A model generated the notes under the pieces. It saw nothing but the letters and a program-made list of their open reading frames with translations, was not told the origin of the DNA and did not search any database. The position numbers and the translations under genes were made by a program. Shown here in pieces: positions 32,099-33,920 of a DNA stretch of 33,920 nucleotides. Origin of the DNA: ZC4RG20 sp036381515 (lineage in GTDB: Bacteria > Pseudomonadota > Gammaproteobacteria > Steroidobacterales > Rariloculaceae); assembly GCA_036381515.1 (NCBI GenBank), contig DASVCR010000017.1, positions 1-33,920 on the forward strand, in the 5' to 3' direction. Each line of letters opens with the position of its first letter. The first letter of the stretch is position 1.

Positions 32099-33780
32099 GC
32101 GGGGACGAGCCGAAGTCACAGGGCCGGAAGGGCGCCGGGGACGGCGGCGCGCCGGGCGACCGCGCGGCGGGCGCCGGCCGCCGCGCCAGGTCGACGGGTG
32201 CGGAGGCAGCGCCGCCGGAGCAACCGAGGACGGGCTGGCGCTTCTGGGCGCGCTGGTGGGTCGAGATCGCGGCGGTCGTGCTGCTCGCGGTTCCGATGGT
32301 CGTGCTGATCGGCGCCGGCGTCACGTGGATGTGGCAGCGCGGCTGGCTGCTCTGGTGGCTGCTCGGCGCGATGGCTCTGGCGGTGCTCGTGTGGACGGCG
32401 CTTCGCATCCGCCACCGTCCTCGCAAGCCGACGGCGCCCGACGCCCGCCGCCCGTCGCTGACGCAGCCGGACCCGACATGGGCGCCGCACGAGCAGGCGG
32501 CGTGGGCGACCGTGCAGCGGCTGAGCGCGGAGGCGGACGGCTCCGAGCTTCGAAGCCGCCGCGTGATGCTCGCCGTCGGGCAGCGCACGATCGAGGAGGT
32601 CGCGCAGCATTACCACGCCGGGCGCAAGGAGCCGGCGCTCGAGTTCACGCTGCCGGAGCTCTTGCTCCTCACGGAGCGCGTCAGCGCGCGCTTGAGGCTC
32701 GCGCTGCTCGAGCACGTGCCGCTGTCGCATCGGCTCAAGGTCGGTCCGCTGATGCGGGCCTGGGGCTATCGGCCGCTCGTCGCCGCAGGCTACAGGCAGG
32801 GCCTGAGGCTCTACACGCTCATGCGTGTCGCGCGCGCCGTGAGCCCGCTCCATGCCGTCGTCGCCGAGATCCGCGACCACGTCGTCGGCGACTTGTTCGA
32901 CAGCCTGCAAGTGAACGTGCGGCGTCGGATCGTGCGCCTCTGGATCGAGGAGATCGGCCGCGCGGCGATCGACCTCTACTCGGGCCGCATGCGGGTCGAC
33001 GCGATGCGGATGGCCGCGGCCGCCGCGACCGAGGGCCTCGGCGACGTGGCCGCGCCCGCGGCGCCGCCCGGGTCGCTCAGGCTCCTGATCGCGGGACAAA
33101 CGAAGGCCGGCAAGTCGACGCTCGTGAACCGGATGCTCGGACAGCTCGCGGCCGGCGTCGACGTGCTGCCGCTGACCGCGGGCTTCGAGGGCTACGAGCT
33201 TCGCGAGGAAGGGTTGCCGCCGGCGTACGTGATCGACTCGCCCGGCATCGACGACGAGGGCGGCGTCGCCGAGTTCGTGAAGCGCGCGTTCTCGTGCGAC
33301 CTGATCATCTGGGTCGTGCCCGCGCACCGCGCGGACCGCGCGCTCGACCGCGCCGCGCTCGACGCGATGCGGGCCCGCTTCGCGGCGGATCCGGCCCGGA
33401 AGATGCCGCCGCTGATCGTGATTGCGAGCCACATCGACCGGCTCGCGCCGGCGCGCGAATGGACGCCGCCCTACAACGTCGATCGGCCGAGCCGGCCGAA
33501 GGAGCACTCGATTCGCGGCGCGCTCGACGCGATCGCCGGCGACCTCGTCGTGCCGATCGAGACGATCATCCCGATGCGGCTCGACTCGACGCCGCCGTAC
33601 AACCTCGAGCTCCTGTGGCTGCGTCTCGACGCGCTCGTCGCCGAAGCGCAGCGCGCGCGCTGGGTGCGCCTGCTGCGCTCGACGATGGGCGAGGACGGCT
33701 GGCGTCAGTCGTGGCGGCAGCTCATCGGCGCAGGCCGCATGGTCGGCGAGCTGATCATGCGCTCGCAGGCCGACGTCTGA
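32095..33780 (+). CDS. Membrane-anchored GTPase, partner of the upstream GTPase
   Basis: A 561-residue protein. GTG 32095 overlaps the upstream stop codon (GTGA). After a polar, probably disordered start come two membrane helices (IAAVVLLAVPMVVLIGAGVT, LLWWLLGAMALAVLVWTAL). A helical region follows (about 120-320) with repeated Arg/Leu-rich helices. The GTPase domain has G334-Q-T-K-A-G-K-S-T342, the G3 motif VIDSPGIDDEGG (D381), and IASHIDRLAP as the G4-like strand. It is related to the YfjP/Era-like membrane GTPases. The pairing of a DUF697-type GTPase with a two-helix membrane GTPase suggests heteromer formation at the membrane, perhaps in envelope stress or division; this is inference. A REP copy follows 4 bp after the stop. 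Confidence 0.82.
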   Translation: MSGDEPKSQGRKGAGDGGAPGDRAAGAGRRARSTGAEAAPPEQPRTGWRFWARWWVEIAAVVLLAVPMVVLIGAGVTWMWQRGWLLWWLLGAMALAVLVWTALRIRHRPRKPTAPDARRPSLTQPDPTWAPHEQAAWATVQRLSAEADGSELRSRRVMLAVGQRTIEEVAQHYHAGRKEPALEFTLPELLLLTERVSARLRLALLEHVPLSHRLKVGPLMRAWGYRPLVAAGYRQGLRLYTLMRVARAVSPLHAVVAEIRDHVVGDLFDSLQVNVRRRIVRLWIEEIGRAAIDLYSGRMRVDAMRMAAAAATEGLGDVAAPAAPPGSLRLLIAGQTKAGKSTLVNRMLGQLAAGVDVLPLTAGFEGYELREEGLPPAYVIDSPGIDDEGGVAEFVKRAFSCDLIIWVVPAHRADRALDRAALDAMRARFAADPARKMPPLIVIASHIDRLAPAREWTPPYNVDRPSRPKEHSIRGALDAIAGDLVVPIETIIPMRLDSTPPYNLELLWLRLDALVAEAQRARWVRLLRSTMGEDGWRQSWRQLIGAGRMVGELIMRSQADV

Positions 33781-33784
33781 AATT

Positions 33785-33796
33785 GGGGTCAGAGCC
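33785..33796 (+). repeat. REP unit cut by an insertion sequence
   Basis: AATTGGGGTCAGAGCC is identical to the start of the copy at 21121 but stops before the final C and T-run, where the insertion sequence end begins. Confidence 0.75.
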
Positions 33797-33825
33797 ACTG
33801 CTGTCCCATAAGCAGCAGTGAAAAA

Positions 33826-33896
33826 GGCTTAGTTCACTTCGTTGGGTACAATGGGAGTTACCACACAACCTATTGAACCGACGAAGGAACTAAGCC
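33826..33896 (+). promoter_or_regulatory. Inverted repeat covering the transposase ribosome site, with promoter in its loop
   Basis: GGCTTAGTTCACTTCGT (33826-33842) pairs with ACGAAGGAACTAAGCC (33881-33896), with one bulged A. The second arm holds the ribosome site (AAGGA, 33884-33888) for ATG 33898. TACAAT at 33847-33852 lies in the loop and would give transcripts that lack the first arm. Read-through transcripts from outside would fold and hide the ribosome site. Confidence 0.65.
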
Positions 33897-33897
33897 T

Positions 33898-33920
33898 ATG
33901 GCCCACCATAGTACGGTGTT
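33898..33920 (+). CDS. IS4-family transposase, first codons
   Basis: Only MAHHSTV and part of the next codon are in the window. The start MAHH-x-T-V is common in a group of IS4-family transposases of proteobacteria. A good ribosome site (AAGGA) lies 9 bp upstream. The catalytic DDE residues are beyond the edge, so the family call rests on the N-terminus and the insertion-sequence context. Confidence 0.55.

Larger units (their letters stand above)
33796..33920 (+). mobile_element. Left end of an IS4-like insertion sequence
   Basis: The element begins with CACTGCTG...CAGCAGTG (33796-33820), an 8-bp inverted repeat, then a short leader and the transposase start at 33898. It continues past the window, so the right end and target duplication cannot be seen. 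Composition drops sharply in G+C compared with the GTPase genes. Confidence 0.72.

Overview
The window is high-GC DNA with dense bacterial gene packing, ATGA/GTGA stop-start overlaps and many exported proteins. Gene content (CheB/CheR hybrid kinase, CnoX-type thioredoxin, AAHS-type MFS, quinoprotein dehydrogenase, NosR-like iron-sulfur protein, RAYT with REP repeats) suggests a proteobacterium, most likely an environmental gammaproteobacterium. That placement is inference; no rRNA or marker gene is present.

Left part (1-8477): the start of a divergent MarR-like regulator with a palindromic site; about 1.2 kb with almost no convincing genes; a large DUF5916/CBM9-like outer-membrane-type protein; a YbhB-type phosphatidylethanolamine-binding protein; an MFS aromatic-acid-type transporter closed by a strong terminator; a serine beta-lactamase-family gene that has lost its catalytic segment in frame; a winged-helix regulator with a good promoter; and a glycine-zipper envelope protein with its own terminator.

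Centre (8866-25196): a 1,902-residue CheB-CheR-PAS-GAF-PAS-PAS-kinase-REC-REC protein, followed on the same strand by a dCTPase-like MazG protein, a thioredoxin-TPR protein and a glutathione S-transferase. Then come a TipA-like MerR regulator with a textbook 19-bp-spacer promoter, a tannase/feruloyl esterase divergent from a PQQ alcohol dehydrogenase with a lanthanide-type Asp-Trp-Asp motif, a REP-repeat island around a RAYT transposase, a Tat-exported type B carboxylesterase, and a divergent NAD(P)-binding protein that carries a signal peptide. Esterases, quinoprotein and aromatic-acid-type transporter together suggest breakdown of plant-derived aromatic esters or alcohols (inference).

Right part (25221-33920): exported proteins of poorly known function (a VasI/TagO-like protein, a proline-rich TonB-like protein coupled to a metzincin protease, an EF-hand protein, a small secreted protein); a NosR-like electron-transfer module split into two overlapping genes (FMN-binding protein plus membrane polyferredoxin); a perfect 26-bp inverted repeat that supplies the polyferredoxin stop codon; two overlapping membrane-associated GTPase genes; and the left end of an IS4-like insertion sequence lying in a REP copy. 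The IS leader has an inverted repeat placed to hide the transposase ribosome site in read-through transcripts. The least described units are the split NosR-like pair, the twin GTPase operon, and the proline-rich/metzincin pair.
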